Assembly (NCBI GenBank): GCA_026710825.1 | Contig: JAPOQH010000020.1 | Location: forward strand, 1-64,000 | Source of the DNA: Chloroflexota bacterium | GTDB lineage: Bacteria > Chloroflexota > Dehalococcoidia > Lucifugimonadales > UBA3495 | Direction: 5' to 3' | DNA length: 64,000 nucleotides | Part shown: positions 25,443 through 35,086 of the stretch, in pieces | Position numbering within the stretch: the first letter of the stretch is position 1 | Layout of the letters: every line of letters starts with the position of its first letter | Position numbers and translations under genes: made by a program | The notes under the pieces: generated by a model | The model's database searches: none | Seen by the model: only the letters and a program-made list of their open reading frames with translations | Told to the model about the DNA's origin: nothing

Positions 25443-25973
25443 ATGATCATAGCTGTTATCGGCAACTTCGATCCTCCGCCTCACGTGTATGATTTGGCTG
25501 AAGCCGTGGGCCAGGAACTCGGTAAGCGAGGCATCACGGTGGTTTGCGGCGGACTAACTGGCGTGATGGAAGCGGTATGCAAGGGTGTGAAGTCCGAAGG
25601 CGGTTCCACCATCGGAATCTTGCCCAGCGGCTCACCTCACACCGCCAACCAGTATGTGGACATTCCCGTCGCCACCAATATGGGTTACGCCCGGAATGTG
25701 GCCGTGGTAAGCACCGGTAGTGCTGCCATCGCCGTGGGCGGAGCATTCGGGACCCTTTCCGAGATCGCCTACGCTCTCAGTTACGGGATTCCGGTGGTGT
25801 CGCTCAACAGTTGGCCCCTCACGCTTCGGGGGGACGGGCAACCGGTGGGGGAGAATTACATAATCGCGAATGATCCCGTGGACGCCGTGAATAAAGCGAT
25901 CGCGGCCGCCGATGCTCGCACCGAGCCCACCGGGACTGTCGCCTTCTCGGAACCGATCAGCGGAGAAAGATGA
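25443..25973 (+). CDS. LOG-like Rossmann protein (TIGR00725 family)
   Basis: 176 aa. [31 protein letters not shown] and [23 protein letters not shown] follow the SLOG/lysine decarboxylase-like Rossmann fold (nucleotide binding, GGxxGTxxE-type motif). Related proteins hydrolyse cytokinin-type nucleotides, but this branch is uncharacterised. Its TGA overlaps the enolase ATG, so the two are translationally coupled. Confidence 0.85.
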   Translation: MIIAVIGNFDPPPHVYDLAEAVGQELGKRGITVVCGGLTGVMEAVCKGVKSEGGSTIGILPSGSPHTANQYVDIPVATNMGYARNVAVVSTGSAAIAVGGAFGTLSEIAYALSYGIPVVSLNSWPLTLRGDGQPVGENYIIANDPVDAVNKAIAAADARTEPTGTVAFSEPISGER

Positions 25974-27274
25974 TGCCTCAACCCACCATCGCATCAATCG
26001 TCGCGCGTGAGGCGTTGGACTCGCGCGGCAACCCGACCGTGGAAGCCGAGATCACGCTTAGCGACGGCAGCGTGGGTCTTGCCCTCGTGCCTTCCGGCGC
26101 CAGCACCGGCAGTTATGAAGCCCTGGAACTTCGAGACGGCGACGCGGCCAGATTTGGTGGAGCGGGTACCCTTGCCGCCGTCTCCAACGTGAACTCCCGC
26201 ATAGCCCCTGCACTCGTCGGCGTGTCGCCGTTTGCCCAGCGTGATGTTGATAGGCGATTGAACGAACTCGATGGCACCGCCGACAAAAGCCGTCTCGGCG
26301 CAAATGCCATACTGGCCGTCTCCATGGCCACCGCTAGAGCGTCTGCTGCATCGGCATACCAAGGCTCCCTCTGGCGAAGTCTTTCGGCCGGCAACGATGT
26401 GAGCTTGCCGGTCCCATTGCTCAATATACTGAATGGTGGCCGCCATGCCTCCAACTCCGCAGATGTGCAGGAATTCATGGTCGCGCCGTGCGGGTTCGAC
26501 CGGTTCTCCGATGCCCTGCGCGCCGGTGTCGAGATCTACCAATCGTTGAAATCCATCCTGCGTCAGGACGGCCACAATCTGAACGTTGGCGACGAAGGCG
26601 GATTCGCGCCTACTCTGCCGTCAAACCGCGACGCGATCGAGGTGGTCCTGCAAGCCATTGAAAAGGCAGGCTACGCCCCGGGACGCCAGGTGCACATCGC
26701 TCTTGACGTTGCCGCGTCTGAGTTGTGGAACGCTGACACATCGCGGTATGACCTTGAACGGGAAGGCGTTTCGCTGACTTCGAGCGATTTGATCGATCTT
26801 TACGCCCAGTGGTGCCAGGAATATCCCATCGTCAGCATCGAAGACGGTTTGTTCGAAGACGACTGGCAGGGTTGGGCCACCATGACCGGCAGCCTCGGGG
26901 ATTCCGTGCAGTTGGTGGGCGACGACCTGCTGGTGACGAATATGGGCCGCCTGCAACGCGGCATCTCTGAATCCGCTGGGAACTCCATCCTGCTCAAACC
27001 CAACCAGATTGGGACACTGTCCGAAACCGCGTCCGCTCTGGAAATGGCGCGCAATGCGGGTTGGACCGCGGTAATGAGCCACCGGTCCGGTGAAACCGAG
27101 GATACTACCATTGCCGACCTTGCCGTCGCCTGGAACGTTGGGCAGATCAAAACCGGCGCGCCTGCCCGGTCAGAGCGGGTCGCCAAATATAACCGCCTGC
27201 TTCGCATCGAGGCCGAGTTGGGATCTGGGGCGCGTTACGCCGGCGCGGATGTATATGCTGGGTTCGGTCGTTAG
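25970..27274 (+). CDS. eno: Enolase (phosphopyruvate hydratase)
   Basis: 434 aa, usual length. The substrate-binding [18 protein letters not shown] loop, [18 protein letters not shown], the metal-binding [11 protein letters not shown], the catalytic-Lys segment [13 protein letters not shown] and [17 protein letters not shown] are all present. Converts 2-phosphoglycerate to phosphoenolpyruvate. It is followed by GAPDH, giving a small glycolysis cluster. Confidence 0.96.
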   Translation: MMPQPTIASIVAREALDSRGNPTVEAEITLSDGSVGLALVPSGASTGSYEALELRDGDAARFGGAGTLAAVSNVNSRIAPALVGVSPFAQRDVDRRLNELDGTADKSRLGANAILAVSMATARASAASAYQGSLWRSLSAGNDVSLPVPLLNILNGGRHASNSADVQEFMVAPCGFDRFSDALRAGVEIYQSLKSILRQDGHNLNVGDEGGFAPTLPSNRDAIEVVLQAIEKAGYAPGRQVHIALDVAASELWNADTSRYDLEREGVSLTSSDLIDLYAQWCQEYPIVSIEDGLFEDDWQGWATMTGSLGDSVQLVGDDLLVTNMGRLQRGISESAGNSILLKPNQIGTLSETASALEMARNAGWTAVMSHRSGETEDTTIADLAVAWNVGQIKTGAPARSERVAKYNRLLRIEAELGSGARYAGADVYAGFGR

Positions 27275-27308
27275 GGCCAAGGTGGGCCCAAACGCGTCAT
27301 TTCGGTGG

Positions 27309-27314
27309 TATAAT
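27309..27314 (+). promoter_or_regulatory. -10 element upstream of gap
   Basis: Perfect TATAAT, with no good -35 at 16-18 nt. The leader up to the ATG at 27427 contains a GCGGCG/CGCCGC hairpin with a T-rich loop (about 27373-27394). Confidence 0.4.
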
Positions 27315-27426
27315 CGGCGCGCGTGAAACTCGGCTTTATTGGCCTTTCCAACATGACGAATTGCGGTGCTTGGGCGGCGTTTTTTGTGCGCCGCGTAGGA
27401 CATACACTCGCTGGAGGATAACCCAG

Positions 27427-28434
27427 ATGGCGACGCGCATCGGTATCAACGGCTTCGGTCGCATTGGTCGGTTGGTGGCACGCGCGGCACTCTCCCATAC
27501 CTACCAGGATCGCCTTGATCTGGTGGCAGTCAATGGTACCGGCGACACTGACACCGCGGCTCACCTGTTCAAATACGATAGCACCTATGGCCCTTATGCC
27601 GGATCGGTGGGAACCGACAACGGAAATCTGGTCATCGATGGCAGGACAATCCGTATGTTCCAGCAAACGGATCCGGCCAACATTCCCTGGTCCGAAATGG
27701 GAGTGGACATCGTCGTCGAATGCACTGGGAGCTTTACCGACGCTGCCAAGGCCGCTGCGCACATCGACAGCGGAGGAGCCAAAAGGGTGATCATATCGGC
27801 TCCGGCCCGCGGCGCCGACGCCACCATCGTGCTGGGCGTCAATGATGAGATATACCACGACGATCATCGCATCATCTCCAACGCCTCCTGCACTACCAAC
27901 TGCTTCGCGCCCATGGTCAAAGTCCTGCACGATGCGTTCGGCATCGAGCGCGGACTGATGTCCACCATCCACGCCTACACCAACGACCAGAGTATTCTGG
28001 ACCGGAACCACCGCGACCTCCGGCGCGCTCGTGCCGCCGCGCAGAACATCGTCCCTACCAGCACCGGCGCCGCTCGTTCCGTCGGCGTGGTCCTCCCTGA
28101 ACTGGAGGGCAAGTTGCACGGAATTGCCTACCGTATCCCCACATCGGTTGGTTCCGTTACCGATTTCGTAGCCGATCTGAAGCGGAACGTGTCCAAAGAC
28201 GACGTCAATGCGGCGTTTAAGTCCGCGGCCAACGGTCCCTTGAAAGGCATCTTGGAATACACCGAAGATCCAATCGTCAGCTCAGACATACGGGGCAACA
28301 CCCACAGTTGTATCTTCGATGCGCTCAGCACCATGGTGCTGGACGATAATATGGTCAAGATTATGGGCTGGTACGACAATGAGTGGGGCTACTCTTGTCG
28401 CACGGCGGATCTCTGCTGCATGGTCGGCGGCTAG
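27427..28434 (+). CDS. gap: Glyceraldehyde-3-phosphate dehydrogenase
   Basis: 335 aa from ATG 27427 with a GGAGG ribosome site. INGFGRIGRLVAR gives the NAD-binding fold, and ISNASCTTNCFAP contains catalytic Cys155. WYDNEWGYSCR near the C terminus is conserved. It catalyses oxidation of glyceraldehyde 3-phosphate to 1,3-bisphosphoglycerate. Cofactor preference cannot be read with confidence. Confidence 0.95.
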   Translation: MATRIGINGFGRIGRLVARAALSHTYQDRLDLVAVNGTGDTDTAAHLFKYDSTYGPYAGSVGTDNGNLVIDGRTIRMFQQTDPANIPWSEMGVDIVVECTGSFTDAAKAAAHIDSGGAKRVIISAPARGADATIVLGVNDEIYHDDHRIISNASCTTNCFAPMVKVLHDAFGIERGLMSTIHAYTNDQSILDRNHRDLRRARAAAQNIVPTSTGAARSVGVVLPELEGKLHGIAYRIPTSVGSVTDFVADLKRNVSKDDVNAAFKSAANGPLKGILEYTEDPIVSSDIRGNTHSCIFDALSTMVLDDNMVKIMGWYDNEWGYSCRTADLCCMVGG

Positions 28435-28449
28435 CATGCCCCGGCCAAA

Positions 28450-31400
28450 GTGCGGGTATTGAACGATTTCCCAAGGATGATCCTTGGCCCCCTACGACGT
28501 TGGTGGGGGGCCAATTTTTTGCTGCTGGCGCTCCTCGCCGCTGCACTTGCCTTCCGCCTCTACGGCATCGATTGGGATCAGGGGCACGGGTTCCATCCAG
28601 ACGAGCGGTCTTTCTATATGCGGGCCGGCGACATGCTCTGCCTGCTCACTGCGGGACCGGATCAAGACGGCCCGCATTGCTCCGCCGCGCATCTGCGTTC
28701 GCTTCTGGCCACTGAACAATTCAACGGGATCAAACCCGGGCTTCCCGATTTTCGGACAGCCCTGTCTGCCGACCAAAGCCCCTTGAATCCCCGATGGTTC
28801 CCCTTGGGCAGCGTGTTGATCTACGCCCTCGTCCTCTTACGTTCCTTGTTGGAGCCTATCGCCGATTGGGGCGTCATGGAATTGAGATTCGTTGGGCGCA
28901 CGCTCGCGGCCCTCGCCGACGTCGGTTCGGTGGCGCTTTTGTACGTAATCGGCCGGCGCATGTTCGGTCAATGGACCGGCCTGCTCGCCGCCGCGTTCGC
29001 CACGTTCGCCGTTATACACATCCAGCACGCTCATTTCTACCGTCCGGAGCCATTCACTGTGCTCGCATCGCTGGCGGCGTTGTGGGCCATGCAGCGTTTC
29101 ATTGATTCCAAAGGTTATCGTGATGCGGCGCTGCTGGGCGCCTTGGTCGGTTTGGCCATGGCGCCCAAGGTGTCCGTCGCCCCAATCGCGGCCCCTCTCA
29201 TCCTCACGTTTATTTGGGTGGCCAAAGACCGCTGCCGGCGCAATTGGTCAGAGCTACGCCCGTGTGACATCGCCCGAGTTGCCCCGATGGCCGGGTTGGC
29301 GTGTGCCGCTGCCCTCGCCACGTTCTTCATCACTACGCCATACGCTTTCCTGGACTTCTCTAATTTCATCGGCGATATCCGGGAGCAGGCAGGCATGGCT
29401 GGTGAGGCCGGTCGTTTCCCGTTCACCTGGCAATACGCAGATACACCGGCGTTCATTTACCAAATCCAACAAACCGTGGTCTGGGGCCTCGGATTGCCCC
29501 TGGGTGTCATCACATGGTTGGCGGTGCCGGTCACTGCGTGGTTCGCGTGGCGAGGAGGATTGGCTCAACGGTCTGACCTGTTACTGCTGGCATGGGTGGT
29601 CCCCGCGTTCGTCTTCCTGGAGCTTTTCGAGGTCAAGTTCCTGCGCTATGTGTTCCCTTTGATGCCGTTCTGCATCCTCATGGCGGCCAGGATGCTGGTC
29701 GCGTTTGTGGGCTGGGCTCATGCTCGGCGGTTTGTTGCCGCCGGTTCAGACGCGCCGGTTCCCGACGACGCTCCATTTTCCGAGGAATGGCACGCCACCC
29801 CTCCCACCGTCGGCGATGACATGATATTTGACGAGCCATTGTTCGGCGATGAGCCCCTGCCCGATGCGCCGTTTTCGGAAGAATGGCATGCGACCCCGCC
29901 GACCGCTGGCGCATACATCTCCTCCTTGCCGCCGGTCCGTCCTGGCGCTGCCCGGGGTGATTTCCGTCCGGTCGTGCGTCCGGGTATCTCTGGACGGGTC
30001 GACCGATGGGCTTTTCCTGGCAGCATTGCCGTGATCGCCGTCACATTGGCGCTCACTGTTCTGTATGCCATTGCTTTCATCGGCATATACAGCCGGCCCC
30101 ACACTGCTGTCGCGGCGTCCGATTGGATTAATGCCAACGTCGAACCTCGATCGTCCATCGTGAACGGCGGCTCTTATTGGGACGAGCAGTTACCTGAACT
30201 GCGGGACTTCGACGTATGGACGTTCCCGGCGTATCACCCCGACCGCGATCCCCACAAGATCCTTGATTTGGTTGACCGCTTGGCCGATTCCGACTACGTG
30301 ATCTTCTATTCGAATCGCGCGTACGGTTCCGTCGCTCGATTGCCGGCTGAATTCCCCAAAAGTTCCGTGGTTTATCACCTCCTGTTTTCAGGTGACCTCG
30401 GTTATCGACTGGAGCGCGCGTTCACATCGTACCCCTCGTTGGCAGGTGTCCACTTGCGGGACGATCCCTACGGGCGCGCTGGACTCCCGCCGCCTGCACT
30501 GGTGCCCAACGGCGAGGATTCTCAACCCGACGGCCTGCGGCTCAACCTTGGCTACGCCGACGAAAACGTCGTCGGCTATGATCATCCCCAGGTGCTGGTA
30601 TTCAAAAATACAGAGCTATTGGACGCTCGGCTTATCCAGCAGCGCATAAACTCCGCTCTTATGTCCGCGGATTCCTCGAGTGCCCCGTTGATGTTGTCGC
30701 CATCGGCCCGGGAGGCGCAGCAATCCGGAGGCACGTGGTCTGACCTTTTCCACCGGGACGGTTGGGCTGCCAACGCGCCCTGGCTGGCTTGGCTCTTGGT
30801 CATTGAGGTCATCTGTCTAATCGCGTTCCCGTTCACGTGGTGGCTCATGCGCCCGCTGCCGGACCGGGGTTTGTTGTTCGCCCGCGTGCTCGGCTTGTTG
30901 TTGGTCGCCTGGATCACATGGTGCCTGGTGAGTTCCGGGCTGTTTCAGTTTTCACTCACCGCAATCATCCTGGCGATGGCGGTGGTTGCCGCTCCATCGG
31001 CGGTCATAGTGTGGCGCATGTGGAGGGAGATATTCTCGTGGGTTCGCGAGAAATGGCGCCTGGTGATCGCCGCCGAAGCTTTGTTTCTGCTTGCCTACCT
31101 CGCATTCCTTCTCATTCGTGCCGCCAACCCGGATCTTTGGCACGCCTGGCGCGGCGGCGAAAAGCCGATGGAACTCGCCTACTTCACTGCAGTCGCTAGG
31201 TCCTCTGTGTTGCCCCCATTCGATCCCTGGTTCAGCGGCGGCCACTTGAACTATTACTACTGGGGTTATTTCATCCTGTCTGTCCCGATGCGGCTTACCG
31301 GGATCCCGCCCGCGACTGCGTTCAACGTTGCTGTGCCCCTGATATTCGCCCTGACCGCCACCGGCGTCGGATCGCTGGTATACAACATGGTGGCGATCGC

Positions 31401-33282
31401 CCAGAGGGCTGCACCCGCCTCGAGACCGCGTTCCCGTTGGCTGCCGGCGCAGCATTCACTAGACGCTGACGCCGAGCGTGACCGTATCCGGGGTTGGTGG
31501 TTTGCGGTTCCCACCGCCTGGCGCATCCCGCGCATCGGAGCGGCTATTGCCGGAATTACCGCCGCATTGATGGCGGTGGTGTGCGCGAATCTCGATGGAT
31601 TGGTTCAAATCTCCGAGATAGCCGGACGCAAAGTCGCGGGGATGGCGGCCCCGTTGTCTGGTTTCGACTTCTGGCGCAGCAGTCGGGCTATCCCCGAAAC
31701 GCCGGAATTCGATCCATCGCCCTTGACGCCCTGGCTGCAACCTGACAACCACTTTGAAACCGCGTTCCATATTACCGAGTTCCCATTTTTCACATTTCTT
31801 TTCGCCGACCTCCATGCCCACATGATGACTATGCCATTTGCGGTCCTGTCCTTGGCGCTGGGCTTCACCTTGTTGGTGGGTTTCTCGAAGGTTGGCCCCC
31901 GCAATGTTTGGCCCTGGATCACGATAGTCACACTGGCCGTAGCCGTGGGTAGTCTTTGGGCCATCAACTCGTGGGAATATCCCGCTTACGCCTTGATCAT
32001 GCTCGGCTGTGCCGGTGCCGCCGCCTGGGTCATGACCGCAACCGCCAAGGTACGCATCTTGGTCGCCGTAGCCATGAGCACCCTGGCCCTTGGCGTCAGT
32101 TACTTGGCATTCTTGCCGTTCCACGCCGCCACCGAAACATTCGGCACAGGCATCGAATTCACCCGGTGGCGCACTCCGTTATCAAGTTATCTGCTGATCC
32201 ACGCGTTGCCGCTCGCTGCCGCCGCCGCACTGCTGTTCGCCACGTTACCCCGTGCCACCGGTCCAATTGTCGCTTGGACAAAAATGGGGCGCCCTATCGC
32301 GGCGGCGCACCAATGGCTGCTGTTATCGGCGATTTTTGGCATCATGCTTGGGTACTATTTTTGCGCCAGCGGATTCGTGACTGCAGGACTGCTCACCGTC
32401 GTTCTGGCCCTGGCCATTTGGACGCTCGCTGCGTCGTTGGTGTCCGCTGATTACCCCGAGCGCCGCGCGGATGTCATGGCCCTGTCGATGTTGGCGTTGG
32501 CGTTGGCCATCGGCATTGGAGTTGATTTCGTGCGCGTTGAAGGCGATATCGCGCGTATGAACACGCTGTTCAAGTATTACCTGGTCGCGTGGCTGCTGTT
32601 CGCGGCCGCCGGAGCCTACGGCCTGTGGAGAGCGTGGACCTACGCCAGCGCCATCGGTGGCCTCACTCGTCGTACACTTCGATGGATGGCCCTTGGTATC
32701 GTTTTGGCCGTGTTTGCCGGAACATTGGTCTATCCGGCGTTGGCTACACCCGTCCGCATCCAGGATCGGTTCAACTCCATGTCACCCACACTGGACGGGG
32801 CAGCGTGGATGCCCAACGCCGAATATCATCCGCCCGACTGGTGTGTCGGACACCCAGTGGACCCAATCGATCTGCGTTGGGACTACGAAGCCATTCGTTG
32901 GCTCCAGGGCAATGTCTCAGGTACTCCGGTCGTCCTCGAAGCCCACGGCAGCCAGTATTGCTGGAACACCCGCATTTCTCAGTACACCGGTTTGCCCACC
33001 GTCCTGGGTTGGCCATGGCATCAGCAGCAGCAGCGCAACGACGGGGAGATCGTGCGCGAGCGTGCCCGTGATGTTGCGACCATCTACGGTAGCCCCAGCC
33101 ACTCAAGAGCTTTGGAACTCCTGCAACAATACGGGGTTTCCTACATCGTGGTGGGAGATCTTGAACGCGCCTACTACGATGCCCGTGGGATCGCCAAATT
33201 CGATTCCATGGCGGAGGCAGGCAGCTTAACCCTGGAGTACGCCAACGATGGCACCCGGATTTACCGCGTCGCCGGTTCCTGA
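28450..33282 (+). CDS. Giant PMT-like glycosyltransferase / DUF2298 'YYY' membrane protein
   Basis: 1,610 aa (GTG 28450; ATG 28477 also possible). The N-terminal part, with FHPDERSFY at residues 48-55, is a GT-C dolichyl-phosphate-mannose mannosyltransferase-like (PMT_2/ArnT) domain whose acidic D-E pair is conserved, followed by many helices. Residues 438-480 form a soluble linker with a tandem repeat of APFSEEWHATPPT. The C-terminal half is DUF2298, with NYYYWGYF at 934-941, the signature found in Chloroflexota and Archaea. The whole is a predicted large envelope glycosyltransferase, substrate unknown. The internal repeat is conserved in protein but diverged in codons, so it is old and kept by selection. 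Confidence 0.85.
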   Translation: MRVLNDFPRMILGPLRRWWGANFLLLALLAAALAFRLYGIDWDQGHGFHPDERSFYMRAGDMLCLLTAGPDQDGPHCSAAHLRSLLATEQFNGIKPGLPDFRTALSADQSPLNPRWFPLGSVLIYALVLLRSLLEPIADWGVMELRFVGRTLAALADVGSVALLYVIGRRMFGQWTGLLAAAFATFAVIHIQHAHFYRPEPFTVLASLAALWAMQRFIDSKGYRDAALLGALVGLAMAPKVSVAPIAAPLILTFIWVAKDRCRRNWSELRPCDIARVAPMAGLACAAALATFFITTPYAFLDFSNFIGDIREQAGMAGEAGRFPFTWQYADTPAFIYQIQQTVVWGLGLPLGVITWLAVPVTAWFAWRGGLAQRSDLLLLAWVVPAFVFLELFEVKFLRYVFPLMPFCILMAARMLVAFVGWAHARRFVAAGSDAPVPDDAPFSEEWHATPPTVGDDMIFDEPLFGDEPLPDAPFSEEWHATPPTAGAYISSLPPVRPGAARGDFRPVVRPGISGRVDRWAFPGSIAVIAVTLALTVLYAIAFIGIYSRPHTAVAASDWINANVEPRSSIVNGGSYWDEQLPELRDFDVWTFPAYHPDRDPHKILDLVDRLADSDYVIFYSNRAYGSVARLPAEFPKSSVVYHLLFSGDLGYRLERAFTSYPSLAGVHLRDDPYGRAGLPPPALVPNGEDSQPDGLRLNLGYADENVVGYDHPQVLVFKNTELLDARLIQQRINSALMSADSSSAPLMLSPSAREAQQSGGTWSDLFHRDGWAANAPWLAWLLVIEVICLIAFPFTWWLMRPLPDRGLLFARVLGLLLVAWITWCLVSSGLFQFSLTAIILAMAVVAAPSAVIVWRMWREIFSWVREKWRLVIAAEALFLLAYLAFLLIRAANPDLWHAWRGGEKPMELAYFTAVARSSVLPPFDPWFSGGHLNYYYWGYFILSVPMRLTGIPPATAFNVAVPLIFALTATGVGSLVYNMVAIAQRAAPASRPRSRWLPAQHSLDADAERDRIRGWWFAVPTAWRIPRIGAAIAGITAALMAVVCANLDGLVQISEIAGRKVAGMAAPLSGFDFWRSSRAIPETPEFDPSPLTPWLQPDNHFETAFHITEFPFFTFLFADLHAHMMTMPFAVLSLALGFTLLVGFSKVGPRNVWPWITIVTLAVAVGSLWAINSWEYPAYALIMLGCAGAAAWVMTATAKVRILVAVAMSTLALGVSYLAFLPFHAATETFGTGIEFTRWRTPLSSYLLIHALPLAAAAALLFATLPRATGPIVAWTKMGRPIAAAHQWLLLSAIFGIMLGYYFCASGFVTAGLLTVVLALAIWTLAASLVSADYPERRADVMALSMLALALAIGIGVDFVRVEGDIARMNTLFKYYLVAWLLFAAAGAYGLWRAWTYASAIGGLTRRTLRWMALGIVLAVFAGTLVYPALATPVRIQDRFNSMSPTLDGAAWMPNAEYHPPDWCVGHPVDPIDLRWDYEAIRWLQGNVSGTPVVLEAHGSQYCWNTRISQYTGLPTVLGWPWHQQQQRNDGEIVRERARDVATIYGSPSHSRALELLQQYGVSYIVVGDLERAYYDARGIAKFDSMAEAGSLTLEYANDGTRIYRVAGS

Positions 33283-33298
33283 GTCTGACCCGTCGTTT

Positions 33299-33327
33299 TT
33301 GACCGTCCCGTACCCTTACCATATAAT
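33299..33327 (+). promoter_or_regulatory. Sigma70 promoter of the Gfo/Idh/MocA gene
   Basis: TTGACC (33299-33304), a 17-nt spacer and perfect TATAAT (33322-33327), followed by a 68-nt leader and an AAGGAGGT ribosome site. Confidence 0.8.
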
Positions 33328-33395
33328 CGCGTTCCCCGCGCCGCCGTCCCCCATTCGTCAAGGTGGTGCGCGAGGTACGCCAAGGAGGTACTACT

Positions 33396-34430
33396 GTGGC
33401 AATCGAATCCGTCCGCGTCGGTTTGATCGGCGCCGGCCGCAACACCCGTGATCGACACATTCCAGGTTTCAACAACACTCCCGCAGTTGAAATCGGCGCT
33501 GTCGCCAACCGTTCCCGAGCATCCGGCCAGGCAGTCGCCGACGCTTTCAATATTCCAAACGTGTACGACAACTGGGAGGAACTGCTCGAGGACGAAAGCC
33601 TCGACGCAGTCTGTATCGGAACCTGGCCTTACATGCACCGCACATTGACCACGGCTGCGTTGGCTGCTGGAAAGCACGTCCTGTGTGAAGCTCGGATGGC
33701 CATGAACGCCTCCGAGGCGCACGAGATGCTGGCGCTATCCCAGCAGACACCGGATCTGGTCGCTCAAATAGTTCCATCGCCTATGAGCTTCGGCATCGAT
33801 GACTTGCTCATCCGCCTCATATCTGAGGGTTTCCTGGGCGAACTGGTGTCGGTCGATGTACAGTCGCAAACCGGTTTCACTGACCGCGATGCCACCATGC
33901 ACTGGCGCCAGGACCGCGACCTCAGTGGATTCAATATCCTTAACATGGGCATCTGGTATGAGGCGATGATCCGTTGGGTCGGCCGCGCCACCCAGGTCAT
34001 GGCCATGAGCAAGATCTCCGTCCCCCATCGCAAGGACGATGACGGAAACTGGCGCTCGATCACCGTACCGGACACCGTCGACATCCTGTGCCGGTTGGCT
34101 AATGGCGCCAACGCCCACCTGAAGTTCAGTGCCTGCGCCGGTCTGGCCCCGGGCAACAACGTTTGGCTCTATGGCACCGATGGCACCATCCATGTTGACA
34201 ACCAGATGCGGGTGTTCGGCGGAAAGCGCGGCGAATCCGAATTGCAGGAAATCGCCAACCCGCCGGAAAGCCGTTACTCCTGGTCCGTCGAGGAGGAATT
34301 CATCGCATCCATACGCGATGGCGCTCCGGTGCTGCGAACGCCATTCAACATAGGCGTCCATTACATGGAATGGACCGAGGCCGTCACCGTCAGCGCCCAG
34401 ACGGGCGAGGCAGTTTACCTGCCCCTCTAG
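33396..34430 (+). CDS. Gfo/Idh/MocA family NAD(P)-dependent oxidoreductase
   Basis: 344 aa from GTG 33396 behind AAGGAGGT; the longer frame from 33363 lacks a ribosome site. VRVGLIGAGRNTRDRHIPG is the dinucleotide-binding motif, and AALAAGKHVLCEARMAMNASEAHEM is the conserved EKP-like segment, with EARMAM in place of EKPMA, so the usual catalytic-site Lys is replaced by Arg. Members oxidise or reduce sugars, inositols or related polyols. Monocistronic between promoter and strong terminator. Confidence 0.88.
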   Translation: MAIESVRVGLIGAGRNTRDRHIPGFNNTPAVEIGAVANRSRASGQAVADAFNIPNVYDNWEELLEDESLDAVCIGTWPYMHRTLTTAALAAGKHVLCEARMAMNASEAHEMLALSQQTPDLVAQIVPSPMSFGIDDLLIRLISEGFLGELVSVDVQSQTGFTDRDATMHWRQDRDLSGFNILNMGIWYEAMIRWVGRATQVMAMSKISVPHRKDDDGNWRSITVPDTVDILCRLANGANAHLKFSACAGLAPGNNVWLYGTDGTIHVDNQMRVFGGKRGESELQEIANPPESRYSWSVEEEFIASIRDGAPVLRTPFNIGVHYMEWTEAVTVSAQTGEAVYLPL

Positions 34431-34450
34431 ACGGTGCCCGCACGCAAAAA

Positions 34451-34483
34451 TAATCGGGGCGGGTCTCGGACCCGCCCCGATTA
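34451..34483. terminator. Bidirectional terminator between Gfo/Idh gene and UGSC gene
   Basis: A perfect 14-bp stem, TAATCGGGGCGGGT with ACCCGCCCCGATTA, around CTCGG. It serves the plus-strand gene ending at 34430 and the minus-strand gene ending at 34506. Confidence 0.85.
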
Positions 34484-34505
34484 GCTTCATTTGCCCGTCA
34501 GACGG

Positions 34506-35048
34506 TTACCTGTCCACCAGGCACTCCATCACTTGCGGGGCCGCGGTTGCTGCCCGTTCGGCCAACTCGGAATCGCTCAGCGTAACGATCGGATGCTCGA
34601 TGATTGCCAGACCATATTCCGGGTCTCCGCGCATCCGGGACATCGCGCGCGCCTGGCTGATGAAGGGCCGCGTAGTCAAAACGGTGGACGGGATGCCCAG
34701 GAGTTCGGTTTCCATTGCGTCGTGCACACTGCACGCCGTGCAGGACCCTCATTCAGCCGTGGCATGGATCGCAACGTCGATGCTCTGCGCTGTTCGTTGC
34801 AGGTCCTCGATCCGGGCCGGCCATTGCCAACCGCCCTTGTTGTGCTCAACCGTTCCCTTGATGTCGTAGCGCTCACCGATGATGGCCGCGACCCGTCTCA
34901 ACAGGTCCTCAGAGTGAGGTTTGTTGTTGGCGAACAGGCCAATCACCTTGCCGTCCAACGTGGCTGGCCGTTGAGCCAGCCGCGCTGGCGCCTGCGGCCC
35001 GTCATCTCGCGGATCCAGGGTGATCACTGGGCTTCGTTGTGTTGTCAT
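34506..35048 (-). CDS. UGSC family selenoprotein (in-frame UGA)
   Basis: 180 residues when read through TGA 34751-34749. ATG 35048 follows GGAGG at 7 nt. The N-terminal part has LDGKVIGLFANNKPHSEDLL and the helix before the TGA ends IHATAE. The next codons read GSC-TAC-SVHDAME, giving the signature U100-G-S-C103 with an extra Cys106. The part after the TGA (TELLGIPSTVLTTRPFISQA to MECLVDR) has no start of its own. UGSC proteins are a known selenoprotein family with a predicted thiol/selenol redox role; function is uncharacterised. It lies in a run of minus-strand genes behind a conserved partner (35087-36109). Confidence 0.9.
34721..34735 (-). promoter_or_regulatory. Candidate SECIS element of the UGSC gene
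   Basis: On the minus strand CGTGCA pairs with TGCACG around the loop GTG (six pairs). The loop starts 19 nt after the UGA and its first base is G. An alternative hairpin, CTGCAC-GGC-GTGCAG, shares bases with it. Either matches a small bacterial SECIS. Confidence 0.55.
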
Positions 35049-35086
35049 CTCTGAACCTCCATATTGCTTCGGGAACTTGAACCGCG

